The notes under the pieces were generated by a model. The model did no database searches. It was not told the origin of the DNA and saw nothing but the letters and a program-made list of their open reading frames with translations. DNA of 64,000 bases from contig JACRDT010000008.1 of assembly GCA_016212795.1 (NCBI GenBank), forward strand, positions 1 through 64,000. Reading direction: 5' to 3'. This DNA is from Elusimicrobiota bacterium. Lineage in GTDB: Bacteria; Elusimicrobiota; Elusimicrobia; UBA1565; UBA9628. This document shows positions 27,216 to 34,558 of this stretch, in pieces. The stretch's first letter is position 1. Each line of letters opens with the position of its first letter. The position numbers and the translations under genes were made by a program.

Positions 27216-27658
27216 GGCCGCCCCCTGTCGGCGGCGGAGGCGGCACGCCCGCGCCAGAAACGCCGGGCGCGGGCAGCTTGAAACAGGGCGTGACCGCCGC
27301 GAAGGCGCCCGCGGCCATCGGGCCGTACTCCCAGGCCATCAGGGCCGGGGGGTGGCTGTTCCTCTCCGGGCAGCTGCCCCTGGACGCCAAGGGCGACATG
27401 GTCGCGGGCGGCGTGGCCGCCCAGACCGAGCGCATCCTGTCGAACCTGCAGGCCGTCCTGCTGGAGGCCGGGATGGACCTGGGCAATGTCGTGAAGACCA
27501 CGGTCTACATGACGGACCTCAAGGAGTTCGGCGCCATGAACGAGGTCTACGCCAGGCATTTCGCCGCCCCGTGCCCCGCCCGCGCCACCGTGCAGGTGGC
27601 GGCCCTGCCGAAAGGGGCCGCCGTCGAGATTTCGGCGATCGCCGTCGCGGCCGGCTGA
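27212..27658 (+). CDS. ridA: RidA-family enamine/imine deaminase
   Basis: A RidA (YjgF/UK114) protein of 148 residues from GTG 27212, which overlaps the rho stop, or 126 residues from TTG 27278. The core starts APAAIGPYSQAIRAGGWLFL and has GNVVKTTVYMTDLKEF and the Arg of CPARATVQVAALPKGAAVEI. RidA detoxifies reactive enamines from PLP enzymes. The extra 22 N-terminal residues are encoded by a [10 protein letters not shown] repeat. Its last 65 bases are duplicated at 31180-31245. Confidence 0.93.
   Translation: MRPPPVGGGGGTPAPETPGAGSLKQGVTAAKAPAAIGPYSQAIRAGGWLFLSGQLPLDAKGDMVAGGVAAQTERILSNLQAVLLEAGMDLGNVVKTTVYMTDLKEFGAMNEVYARHFAAPCPARATVQVAALPKGAAVEISAIAVAAG
27237..27277 (+). repeat. [14 protein letters not shown] palindromic element at the ridA start
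   Basis: GAGGCGGCACGCCCGCGCC followed by AGAAACGCCGGGCGCGGG makes a stem of CCCGCGCC/GGCGCGGG type. It matches the rpmC copy at nearly every base and is translated in the same frame ([12 protein letters not shown]). Confidence 0.75.
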
Positions 27659-27812
27659 GCCGGATCACACGCCAACTCGCGCCGGCGCGAGTCCGGGTGT
27701 CGCTGCTTCCGGAGGGGGCCTTGCGCCGCGTCGGTGGCGAGAGCCCCGGACCCGGAGCTCAGGCCGGAGCTTCTGGCGTTGCTGGCTTCGGCCGTCGAAT
27801 ATCCCCGCGTCG
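27659..27812 (+). pseudogene. Truncated relic of the HTH regulator gene
   Basis: 27659-27705 matches the sequence upstream of the intact HTH gene (31246-31290), and 27718-27812 matches the 3' half of that gene (31640-31735, GCGAGAGCCCCGGACCCGG shared). The intervening 350 bases are missing, removing the HTH. After about 27812 the match ends abruptly and the inserted cassette begins. Confidence 0.8.
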
Positions 27813-27823
27813 GTTGGGCCGGA

Positions 27824-28474
27824 TTATTCGTCTCCAGGAGGCCCTGCCAGCCCCATGAGCAGCCCCGACTCCTGCCACAACTCCACGCGGACGCCGTTCA
27901 CCTCGACTTGGGTTTCCGGGACGCCGGCGAGGGCCGGGACCGCCGCGGATTCGTAGAGCGTGCAGGGCCTGCCGTCTTTATCCTGGAGCCGGAGCTGCGC
28001 GGCGGGTTGGCCTTGGATGGAGCAGTAGCGGGCCCCTATCAGACGCAGCCCGCGCTGTTTGACGCGGAGAGGTTCCAGCAGTGAGAATTCCAACTTCCCC
28101 ATCTGCCGCTCAAGCGCGTCGAAGGCCGCGGCGCGGAATTCGACGTTGAGCCTCTTATTGTGGTTGCGCGCGATCTCGGCGGCCACGGCTTGCGCAAGCG
28201 CCGATGCGCCGCGGTCACGGCCGTGCGGCAGGTCCAAACGGGAAGAGACGAAAAAAATCGTCAGGAAGAACGCGCAGGCTCCGGCCGTCAGGACCCACCG
28301 CGAAGAGACCCACGGCGGCAGCTGCCGGTTCCACAGGGATGGCCGGACCGGATCGGGAGCGGCGGACCGGCCGGTTCCCGCAGCCAAGGACCTCAGGCGC
28401 GAAAGGACCTCGGGCCGCAGGCGCCTGCGGCCGTAATAGTCAACCAGATGTTCCCGCAAGGGTTTCAATCTCAT
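27824..28474 (-). CDS. Putative anti-sigma factor (single-span membrane protein)
   Basis: A 216-residue protein with a cytoplasmic N-terminal part (about 75 residues, basic), one membrane helix near residues 60-77 (WVLTAGACAFFLTIFFV) and an extracytoplasmic domain of about 130 residues. It follows the ECF sigma gene with an ATGA overlap, the usual arrangement for a membrane anti-sigma factor. No specific family motif was recognised, so the role rests on context. The stop lies close to the left boundary of the inserted segment. Confidence 0.6.
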   Translation of the reverse strand: MRLKPLREHLVDYYGRRRLRPEVLSRLRSLAAGTGRSAAPDPVRPSLWNRQLPPWVSSRWVLTAGACAFFLTIFFVSSRLDLPHGRDRGASALAQAVAAEIARNHNKRLNVEFRAAAFDALERQMGKLEFSLLEPLRVKQRGLRLIGARYCSIQGQPAAQLRLQDKDGRPCTLYESAAVPALAGVPETQVEVNGVRVELWQESGLLMGLAGPPGDE

Positions 28475-28965
28475 GACGAAGCCTCGAATCCATCACGCGC
28501 CAGGAGGCGCCTCAGTTTCTCCCTCCCCCGGTGGATGAGGCTCAAGACGCTGCCCCGGGGCTTCCCGGTCAGTTCGCCGATCTCCTTGGCGGTGTAGCCT
28601 TCCACCGCCGCCAGATAGAGGGCTTCCCGTTCCTCGGGCCGCACCCGGTCGAGCGCGCGCTCAAGGGTCCCGGAATCCTCGACCGCGATGTCCTCGCGCC
28701 CAAGGATGTCTTCCTCGCCCTGCTCCGTCATGCCCTCCAGGGAACGTATCTCCACGAGCTTCTCGCGCCGGAACAGATCGATGAAGCGATTGCGTATCGC
28801 CGCGAACAGGTATCCGGCGTGCCATGGACCGTTGGACTTGACGAGCCTTACGCAGGCGTCCTGCAGAAGATCCTCGGCCCGGGTCTGGTCGTGGGTGAGC
28901 GAGAAGGCGTAGCGGTACCCGCGGTGCAACAGTTCGTCGAAATCCGCCGGCACGTTGCTTTCCAA
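28471..28965 (-). CDS. ECF-type RNA polymerase sigma factor
   Basis: A 164-residue sigma-70 family ECF factor. Region 2 includes LTHDQTRAEDLLQDACVRLV and YLFAAIRNRFIDLFRRE; region 4 includes RVRPEEREALYLAAVEGYTA followed by the HTH KEIGELTGKPRGSVLSLIHR. It directs polymerase to a small regulon, probably including this cassette. It is coupled to the putative anti-sigma gene and lies 58 bases after the secreted Cys/His protein gene. Confidence 0.92.
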   Translation of the reverse strand: MESNVPADFDELLHRGYRYAFSLTHDQTRAEDLLQDACVRLVKSNGPWHAGYLFAAIRNRFIDLFRREKLVEIRSLEGMTEQGEEDILGREDIAVEDSGTLERALDRVRPEEREALYLAAVEGYTAKEIGELTGKPRGSVLSLIHRGREKLRRLLARDGFEASS

Positions 28966-29023
28966 CGAAACCTCCTACCCTACGCCTTCCGCCCACACGA
29001 AGGCATCATTATCGCATTTCGGA

Positions 29024-29452
29024 TCAAGGCGCGGCCGCTGGCGCGAACGACGCGATCTCAATGACCCTCTCATCGCCGTAGACCTTGCCGGTGACGGAGA
29101 AACGCTTGCCCTTGTTCTCCTTCTGAAGGAGAGGCTTCGACTGGTCGTTGACGAGGACATGGTAGAGCTTGCCCTCGAGCTTCTTGAGCCGCTTTCCCGT
29201 CTCGTTGACGATTGTCTCCGCCTCGAAAGAGAACTGGCATCCGTGCAGGGCGCACTGGGACGCGGCCCCCTTTTTCTTCTTCAGCTCGCAGGTCGCGCAA
29301 CGCAAGGTCCCTGTCACCGTCACGACAGCCTCTCCCTGCGCGGGCTTGGAAACAGCTCCGTGGCCGTGCCCCTCGTGGCCCGGTTGCGCCAAGGCCCAAC
29401 CCCCGGCTCCCAATGCCAAGGATGCAATCATCAGCGCCAACGTTTTCTTCAT
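29024..29452 (-). CDS. Secreted Cys/His protein of unknown function
   Basis: A protein of 142 residues from the ATG at 29452 (an in-frame ATG at 29476 adds eight residues). MKKTLALMIASLALGAGGWA is a signal peptide. After it comes a His-rich stretch (HEGHGHG) and a domain with CATC and, 14 residues on, CALHGC. The cysteines and histidines suggest metal or redox chemistry in the periplasm, fitting the thioredoxin-CcdA gene just upstream (28-50 bases). No family was recognised. Confidence 0.7.
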   Translation of the reverse strand: MKKTLALMIASLALGAGGWALAQPGHEGHGHGAVSKPAQGEAVVTVTGTLRCATCELKKKKGAASQCALHGCQFSFEAETIVNETGKRLKKLEGKLYHVLVNDQSKPLLQKENKGKRFSVTGKVYGDERVIEIASFAPAAAP

Positions 29453-29504
29453 GTCAGTCACCCCTATGCGCGGCATGTCTCCCGGCTCATCGCCGGGATA
29501 TCGC

Positions 29505-30788
29505 TCACCATGGGTAAGCGAAAATACGCGACAGTACGGCCAGCTTGTCCGTGATCAAGAGACCCCCGAGACCGACTAGGAACGCTCCGGAGGCGATTTC
29601 CATGGCGTGGTGATGCGGCCGGAGCAATTCCGAAAAATGCTTCAATCCCGGCAGGGAGAGGCTGGCCGCTAGAAAGGGCGCGCCCAGGCCCAGAGAATAG
29701 ACAGCCAAGAGAGCCGCCCCTTTCGCCACGGTCGCGGATGCGGCTGAATAGAGCAGGATGCTGGAAAGTATCGGGCCGACGCAAGGCGCCCAACCCGCGG
29801 CGAACGCCATGCCCATCACAAAAGCTCCAGCCGGGCCGCCGAGCCCGGAGGAAGGTCTCCAACGCAATTCACGATAGAGCGGCAGGATGCGGAACACTCC
29901 GGCGAGATGCAGTCCCATGACCGCCACGAAGACGCCGCCGGCTACCCGGAGGAGCCAGGCATGCGCGGACAACAGCCTTCCCAATGCCGTCGCCGTCGCC
30001 CCGAGCATGGTAAAAACCAGGCCGAATCCGATCACGAACATGAGCGCCGACGCGAACAACTTGATGCGCGCGCCTCCCGGCGTCCCATCTGCGGGGCTTG
30101 GGAACGGGTGGCCCAGGATGGCGAGATAGATCGGGATCATCGGAAGCACGCACGGGGAAAGGAAAGTAAGGACGCCGGCCAGGAAAGCGGCCGCCAGTGG
30201 GAAGGTCCCGAAGAGCCTGAAGATGGCCTTGGATGGCGTCCGGGCGGGCGGTTGCCGCGCCTCGCCGGCCTTGCCAGTCAGCAGGCCTATCAGCCTGGGG
30301 ATGTCCGCGGGGGTGACCGCATGCGTGCGGAACGCGATAGTTCCGTCCGGTCTGACGCCGATGTTGACCGGGATGGGCCGAATCTCATAAGGGCCGGAAA
30401 TCGTGTCATCCTGATCGTAGGCCACGGGGTATGGGACCACATGAGCCCGAACGAACTCTACGGTCTCGGCCTTGCCTTCCGCCAACGCAACGTCCAGGAA
30501 TCGGACCTCGGAATGGTTGCGGCTGGCTTCGACAAGGGCCGGCATCTCCTCCCGGCAATCCGGACACCAGGTGGCGAAAAGGTTGAGCCAGACGGCTTTC
30601 CCCTCATGGAAGTTCTTGAGGTCGACAGGACGGCCGTCGATTCCGGGGAGGATAAAGGCGGGAGCCGACCCTCCCTCATAGGGATTGGGCGTGCCAGCCG
30701 CGGCGTGAGCGCAAGGCGCGATGCTCAACGCCAGTATCGGTGTCAGGAAAAGCGACGCTTTCCAATTCATGGGTCCAAGGTCCTTCAT
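29505..30788 (-). CDS. Thioredoxin-like/CcdA fusion (thiol-disulfide transporter)
   Basis: A 427-residue membrane protein, from MKDLG or the ATG six codons later. A signal segment is followed by a TlpA/ResA-type thioredoxin domain (about 40-170) with active site WCPDC, a linker, then a CcdA/DsbD-beta domain of six helices carrying the paired cysteines in FLSPCVLPMIPIYLAI and GWAPCVGPILSSIL. It would carry electrons from the cytoplasm to periplasmic thiols. DsbD has its thioredoxin at the C-terminus; here it is N-terminal. First gene of the inserted cassette. Confidence 0.9.
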   Translation of the reverse strand: MKDLGPMNWKASLFLTPILALSIAPCAHAAAGTPNPYEGGSAPAFILPGIDGRPVDLKNFHEGKAVWLNLFATWCPDCREEMPALVEASRNHSEVRFLDVALAEGKAETVEFVRAHVVPYPVAYDQDDTISGPYEIRPIPVNIGVRPDGTIAFRTHAVTPADIPRLIGLLTGKAGEARQPPARTPSKAIFRLFGTFPLAAAFLAGVLTFLSPCVLPMIPIYLAILGHPFPSPADGTPGGARIKLFASALMFVIGFGLVFTMLGATATALGRLLSAHAWLLRVAGGVFVAVMGLHLAGVFRILPLYRELRWRPSSGLGGPAGAFVMGMAFAAGWAPCVGPILSSILLYSAASATVAKGAALLAVYSLGLGAPFLAASLSLPGLKHFSELLRPHHHAMEIASGAFLVGLGGLLITDKLAVLSRIFAYPW

Positions 30789-30863
30789 CCAGATAGACGA
30801 AGGAGGGCGAGCGTTGATTGCAAGCGGGCTCGGGCCAAGGGTGAAACACCGGCTGCCCTTCGG

Positions 30864-31157
30864 TCAGAACCTCAGGATGGGCAGGATGCTGGCGTAGCGG
30901 TCCGTCCAGGCCGGGACCAGGCGCGAGCGCCACGGCGAGAGGTCCTGCCACGCCGCGTCCTCCTGGAGGCGGCGGACCGTGTCGGCGTCTTGGCTGACGG
31001 CCACCCAGCGGGACATGTAGAACTCGGGCGCTTGCTCGCGGGTGGGTTTGGCGTGGCGGACGGCGGCGTGGAGGCCCAGGTCCAGCGTCACGGCGGCGAG
31101 CACGGGCCGCAGGTCCAGGAACCGTTGGAGATGTGGACCAGGATGATGCCGCCGGGC
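30864..31157 (-). pseudogene. Relic of the spermidine-synthase-like gene 3' end
   Basis: This segment matches the last 290 or so bases of the intact gene at 32471-32779. The reading frame ends with the same TSILPILRF and stop, but the lack of one T in the AGGAACC(T)GTTGG region (about 31120) shifts the frame, and about 2 kb of the 5' part is missing. At about 31157-31180 it joins directly to a copy of the ridA 3' end. Confidence 0.85.
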
Positions 31158-31179
31158 GATGTCCGCCGCGACGAGGAGG

Positions 31180-31290
31180 TAGTGGCGGCCCTGCCGAAAG
31201 GGGCGGCCGTCGAGATTCCGGCGATCGCCGTCGCCGCCGGCTGAGTCGGATCACACGCCAACTCGCGCCGGCGCGAGTCCCGGCATTGCC
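31180..31290 (+). pseudogene. Duplicated 3' end of ridA and downstream spacer
   Basis: 31180-31243 repeats the last codons of ridA (AALPKGAAVEI, stop TGA at 31242-31244 region), and the following TCGGATCACACGCCAACTCG repeats 27661-27680 with one change. No 5' part of ridA is present. It marks the right copy of a tandem duplication. Confidence 0.85.
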
Positions 31291-31324
31291 GCGGGCTGCG
31301 TGCGTGACAGCTGCGTGCGGGCAC

Positions 31325-31353
31325 TTGACATACTAAAATATGTCAATTACACT
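31325..31353 (+). promoter_or_regulatory. Promoter with overlapping inverted repeat for the HTH gene
   Basis: TTGACA at 31325-31330 is a perfect -35; with a 17-base spacer the -10 is TACACT (31348-31353). TTGACATA (31325-31332) and TATGTCAA (31339-31346) form a perfect 8-base inverted repeat over the -35 and spacer, a probable operator for the HTH product. Transcription would begin about at the ATG 31360, giving a leaderless mRNA. Confidence 0.6.
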
Positions 31354-31902
31354 ATGAGCATGGGCTCGCTGCGCTTGTGTCGGGAAGCGCGGGGGCTGTC
31401 TCAGAGGGGGCTGGCCCGGGCGGCCGATGTGGCTTTCAGGACGGTTCAGCTCCTGGAATCGGCGCGCCACGACCCCAGGTGGTCCACCTTGGCCCGGCTG
31501 GCGCGGGTCTTGGGCGTTGAGCCCGAGGAGCTTGTCCGCGGCGCCGGCGGGGGGGCGCTTGGGCGCTGTTCGGCGCGGCTGGCGGCCGGAGGCTCATGGA
31601 AGACCGCTTTCTTCGATTTCGTGGACGACTTCCGGACGGGGCCTTGCGCCGCGTCGGTGGCGAGAGCCCCGGACCCGGAGCTCAGGCCGGAGCTTCTGGC
31701 GCTGCTGGCTTCGACCGTCGAATATCTCTGCGGCCGGCGCGGGCTGGCGGTCCCCTGGTGGTGCGCCGGAGTCCCGCCCCTGCCGGAGCCCTGGTTCGTG
31801 TCCGGCACTGAGAACCTCAAGGCCGAAAGCCTCGTCGAGTCGCCGGCGGCGTTCCGCCAGCGGAACATCTTCGTGCTCGGGAACTTCCTGTCCAGATGCT
31901 GA
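31354..31902 (+). CDS. HTH (XRE-type) regulator of a nucleotidyltransferase pair
   Basis: A 182-residue protein (ATG 31354, or 31360 if leaderless). The helix-turn-helix is at about residues 5-60: LCREARGLSQRGLARAADVA, then FRTVQLLESARHDPRWSTLA. The C-terminal 110 residues are unrecognised. It overlaps the nucleotidyltransferase gene by seven bases. Promoter overlap with an inverted repeat suggests autorepression, as for antitoxins. A truncated copy lies at 27659-27812. Confidence 0.78.
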   Translation: MSMGSLRLCREARGLSQRGLARAADVAFRTVQLLESARHDPRWSTLARLARVLGVEPEELVRGAGGGALGRCSARLAAGGSWKTAFFDFVDDFRTGPCAASVARAPDPELRPELLALLASTVEYLCGRRGLAVPWWCAGVPPLPEPWFVSGTENLKAESLVESPAAFRQRNIFVLGNFLSRC

Positions 31903-32405
31903 CCCGGCCGCTGATCCTGAGGCTCCTGCGGGCGCTGAACAAGGAGCTGCGCGCCATGGGCGCCGTCGGGGAGATCGGCTTGTGCGGCGGCGCGGTGATG
32001 TGCCTGGTCTTCAAGGCAAGGGAGGCCACCAAGGCCGTGGACGCGATCTTCCGGCCTTCGGCCGAAATCCGGCGGGCCGCCAAGGCCGTGGCCGCCCGGT
32101 TCGATCTGCCCGACGACTGGCTCAACGACGCGGTCAAGAGCTATTTCCACGCCGAACCGCCCCGGGAGCCGGTCCTCGACCTGTCGAACCTCCGGGTCTG
32201 GGCCCCGAGCCCCGACTACCTGCTGGCCATGAAATGCGTGGCGGCCAGGTTCGACACCCACGACCACGAGGACGTCGTGTTCCTTCTGAGGTATTTGAGG
32301 CTCTCGGAGCCCGAGGCCGTATTCACCCTCATCGAGCGCTACTACCCGCGCCGCGCGATCCCCGCCAAGGCGAGGTTCTTCGTGGAGGAGATCCTGGCAG
32401 GGTGA
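31896..32405 (+). CDS. Putative nucleotidyltransferase (DUF6036-like)
   Basis: A 169-residue protein. GEIGLCGGAVMCLVFKAREA near residue 28 has the GG-(x) pattern of minimal nucleotidyltransferases, followed by TKAVDAIFRPS where an acidic metal ligand is expected, and DLPDDWLNDAVKSYF, a segment common in DUF6036-type proteins. Paired with the upstream HTH gene it resembles type IV or type VII-like toxin-antitoxin modules. The catalytic signature is less complete than in AbiEii, so the activity is inferred. Confidence 0.65.
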   Translation: MLTRPLILRLLRALNKELRAMGAVGEIGLCGGAVMCLVFKAREATKAVDAIFRPSAEIRRAAKAVAARFDLPDDWLNDAVKSYFHAEPPREPVLDLSNLRVWAPSPDYLLAMKCVAARFDTHDHEDVVFLLRYLRLSEPEAVFTLIERYYPRRAIPAKARFFVEEILAG

Positions 32406-32421
32406 TCAGGGCCTCATTTTG

Positions 32422-32468
32422 GAAAGCGCTGGAAATCGCAGCGCTTTCAGCATCTCGTGCGAGATGCT
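32422..32468. terminator. Two stem-loops between convergent genes
   Basis: GAAAGCGCTG (32422-32431) pairs perfectly with CAGCGCTTTC (32439-32448), and AGCATCTC (32449-32456) with GAGATGCT (32461-32468). They fill the 65-base gap between the convergent nucleotidyltransferase and spermidine-synthase-like genes, a likely bidirectional terminator. There is no clear U-run. Confidence 0.6.
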
Positions 32469-32470
32469 GG

Positions 32471-34558
32471 TCAGAATCTCAGGATGGGCAGGATGCTGGT
32501 GTAGCGGTCCGTCCAGGCCTTGACCAGGCGCGTTCGCCATTGCGAGATGTCCCGCCACTCCGGGTCCTCCTCGAGCCGGCGGACTGTGTCGGCGTCTTGG
32601 CTGACGGCCACCCAGCGGGACATGTAGAACTCGGGCGCTTGCTCGCGGGTGGGTTTGGCGTGGCGGACGGCGGCGTGGAGGCCCAGGTCCAGCGTCACGG
32701 CGGCGAGCACGGGGCGCAGGTCCAGGAACCTGTTGGAGATGTGGACCAGGATGATGCCGCCGGGCGATGTCCGCCGCAGGTAGAGGGCGAAGGCTTCCTT
32801 CGTCAGCAGGTGCGTGGGGATGGCGCCGCCGTTGAAGGCGTCGATGATGAGGAGGTCGTGCGTCGGCCCCTTGGCGGCCTCCATGGAGAGGCGCGCGTCG
32901 CCGATGACGACGCGGACGGCGGCGGGGGTCCTGTCCAGGAAGGAGAAGCGCTCTCGGGCGATGGTCTCGACGTCCGGGTCGAGCTCGTAGAACGTGATAG
33001 CCTCGCCCGGCCTCCCGTAGCAGGCCACCGCGCCCGCCCCCAGGCCGACGGCGCCGAGGTCCTTGATCCGCGCGCCGAAGAGACGGTAGATGTCCCCGAC
33101 CGGCCCCAGCCGGTGGTAGTAGGACAGCGGCTGCAAGGCCTTGGCGGGGTCGAGGAACTGCAGCCCGTGGAGCGTGTTGCCGTGCATGAGGCGGCGGAAG
33201 GGGCCTGCCTCCTCGACCCGGTAGACCCCGTAGAAGTTGCGCAGCACGTAGGAGCCGGGGTCGGGGCGGCCGCGCGCCATGATCAGCACGGCGAGCACGA
33301 GCACGAAGCCCGTGGCGACCGTCAACGGGCGCACGACGTTGCGGGCGCGCCAGAGGTCCCAGTCGCGCACGAACAGCGCCCCTAGGGAGAGCAGCCCCGC
33401 GACCATCCAGTCGAGGCCGACCCAGCCGACGTGCCGGCCGAGCACGGGCACGAAGAGGCCGAGCAGGACGCCGCCGAGGAGCCCGCCGGCCGAGACGGCC
33501 AGATAGAACACGGAGGCCCCGCCATCCTCGGCGGGTCTGGATTCCGCGAGGGAACGGTGGCAGATCATGGCGACGACGAAGAGGGCCGCGAAGTTGAGGA
33601 CGACCCCGAGGGCTCCCACGACGCTGATGAACGACATCCCGTTGGCCAGGACCCTTTGTCCCACCAGGACCGCCGCCAGGGGGCCCAGGGTGATGGCGGC
33701 GACGAGGACCACGGCGCAGCCGAAATTCTCGGGCCGCCAGGGCCGGCTCTTGAAGTTGACGATGAAGGTGGCCAGGTAGATGCCCAGGGGCGCCACCCAC
33801 AGCAGCGGGACGGCGGCCAGGCTCGAGGTCAGGAAGTGCGTCGACGCCAGCATCGCGGCGCAGGGGCCGGCGCTCAGGATGACCCAGGAGAGGACCTGCC
33901 GCGGGGAGGGGGCGGGCGGCGCCGGGGGGGCGGGGCGGACGCCCGTGCCTTCCGGGCCCCCTGGCCCTTCAGGCACCGGCGAAAGGAGAACGTCCGCGCC
34001 GGGCAGGCACAGGAGGTGGCTGAGGACGAAGACCGCGTAGCAGGCCTGCCAGACCCAGAGCTGGGCGTGGAGCGGGAGCAGGCGCTCGATGACGAACGGG
34101 TAGGCGAGGAGCCCGGCGAGCGCGCCGGCGTTGGAGGCGGCGTAGAGGACGTAGGGGTTCTCCCTCTCGGGACGGCCCGAGGCCGCCAGCCAGGCCTGGA
34201 GCGTGGGGACCGTGGAGGAGAGGGCGAAGAACGGCGCGCCGACGGACAGCGTCAGGACGGCCAGGAGCCGCAGGATGGGGTGGGCGATGTCCGGCGGGAC
34301 CGCGCGGATGGGAAAGGACGCGGCCGCGGCGGCCAGGACGGCGAGGTGGACCCAGGCCCGCCGGCGCGACGGCCCGCGCTTCGTCGCGAGGTGCGCGTAG
34401 AGATAGCCGGCCGGCAGCAGGGCCTGGAAGAACATCATGCAGGTCGTCCAGACGTGGGAGCTTCCCCCGAAGAACGGCAGGAGGAACTTGGCGATGAGGA
34501 GCTCGATCTCGAACAGGAGGAAGGAGCCCAGGAAGGCGACGAAGTGGTGGGGGGTCAG
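32471..34558 (-). CDS. Membrane-bound spermidine-synthase-like protein
   Basis: A 695-residue protein: an N-terminal region of about 11-13 hydrophobic helices (residues 1-430), then a cytosolic methyltransferase-fold domain of the spermidine synthase superfamily (GAVACYGRPGEAITFYELDP; VVIGDARLSMEAAKGPTHDL; LIIDAFNGGAIPTHLLTKEA). No ATG, GTG or TTG lies near the start; CTG 34558 overlaps the dapA stop (CTGA) and is the only start that fits. Substrate is unknown; such fusions are often annotated as fused MFS/spermidine synthase. Its 3' end is duplicated at 30864-31157. Confidence 0.82.
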   Translation of the reverse strand: MTPHHFVAFLGSFLLFEIELLIAKFLLPFFGGSSHVWTTCMMFFQALLPAGYLYAHLATKRGPSRRRAWVHLAVLAAAAASFPIRAVPPDIAHPILRLLAVLTLSVGAPFFALSSTVPTLQAWLAASGRPERENPYVLYAASNAGALAGLLAYPFVIERLLPLHAQLWVWQACYAVFVLSHLLCLPGADVLLSPVPEGPGGPEGTGVRPAPPAPPAPSPRQVLSWVILSAGPCAAMLASTHFLTSSLAAVPLLWVAPLGIYLATFIVNFKSRPWRPENFGCAVVLVAAITLGPLAAVLVGQRVLANGMSFISVVGALGVVLNFAALFVVAMICHRSLAESRPAEDGGASVFYLAVSAGGLLGGVLLGLFVPVLGRHVGWVGLDWMVAGLLSLGALFVRDWDLWRARNVVRPLTVATGFVLVLAVLIMARGRPDPGSYVLRNFYGVYRVEEAGPFRRLMHGNTLHGLQFLDPAKALQPLSYYHRLGPVGDIYRLFGARIKDLGAVGLGAGAVACYGRPGEAITFYELDPDVETIARERFSFLDRTPAAVRVVIGDARLSMEAAKGPTHDLLIIDAFNGGAIPTHLLTKEAFALYLRRTSPGGIILVHISNRFLDLRPVLAAVTLDLGLHAAVRHAKPTREQAPEFYMSRWVAVSQDADTVRRLEEDPEWRDISQWRTRLVKAWTDRYTSILPILRF

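Noticed and set aside
30789..30863. Transposase or attachment site next to the inserted cassette
   Set aside because: No transposase, integrase or clear inverted terminal repeats were seen at either boundary, so the mechanism stays open.
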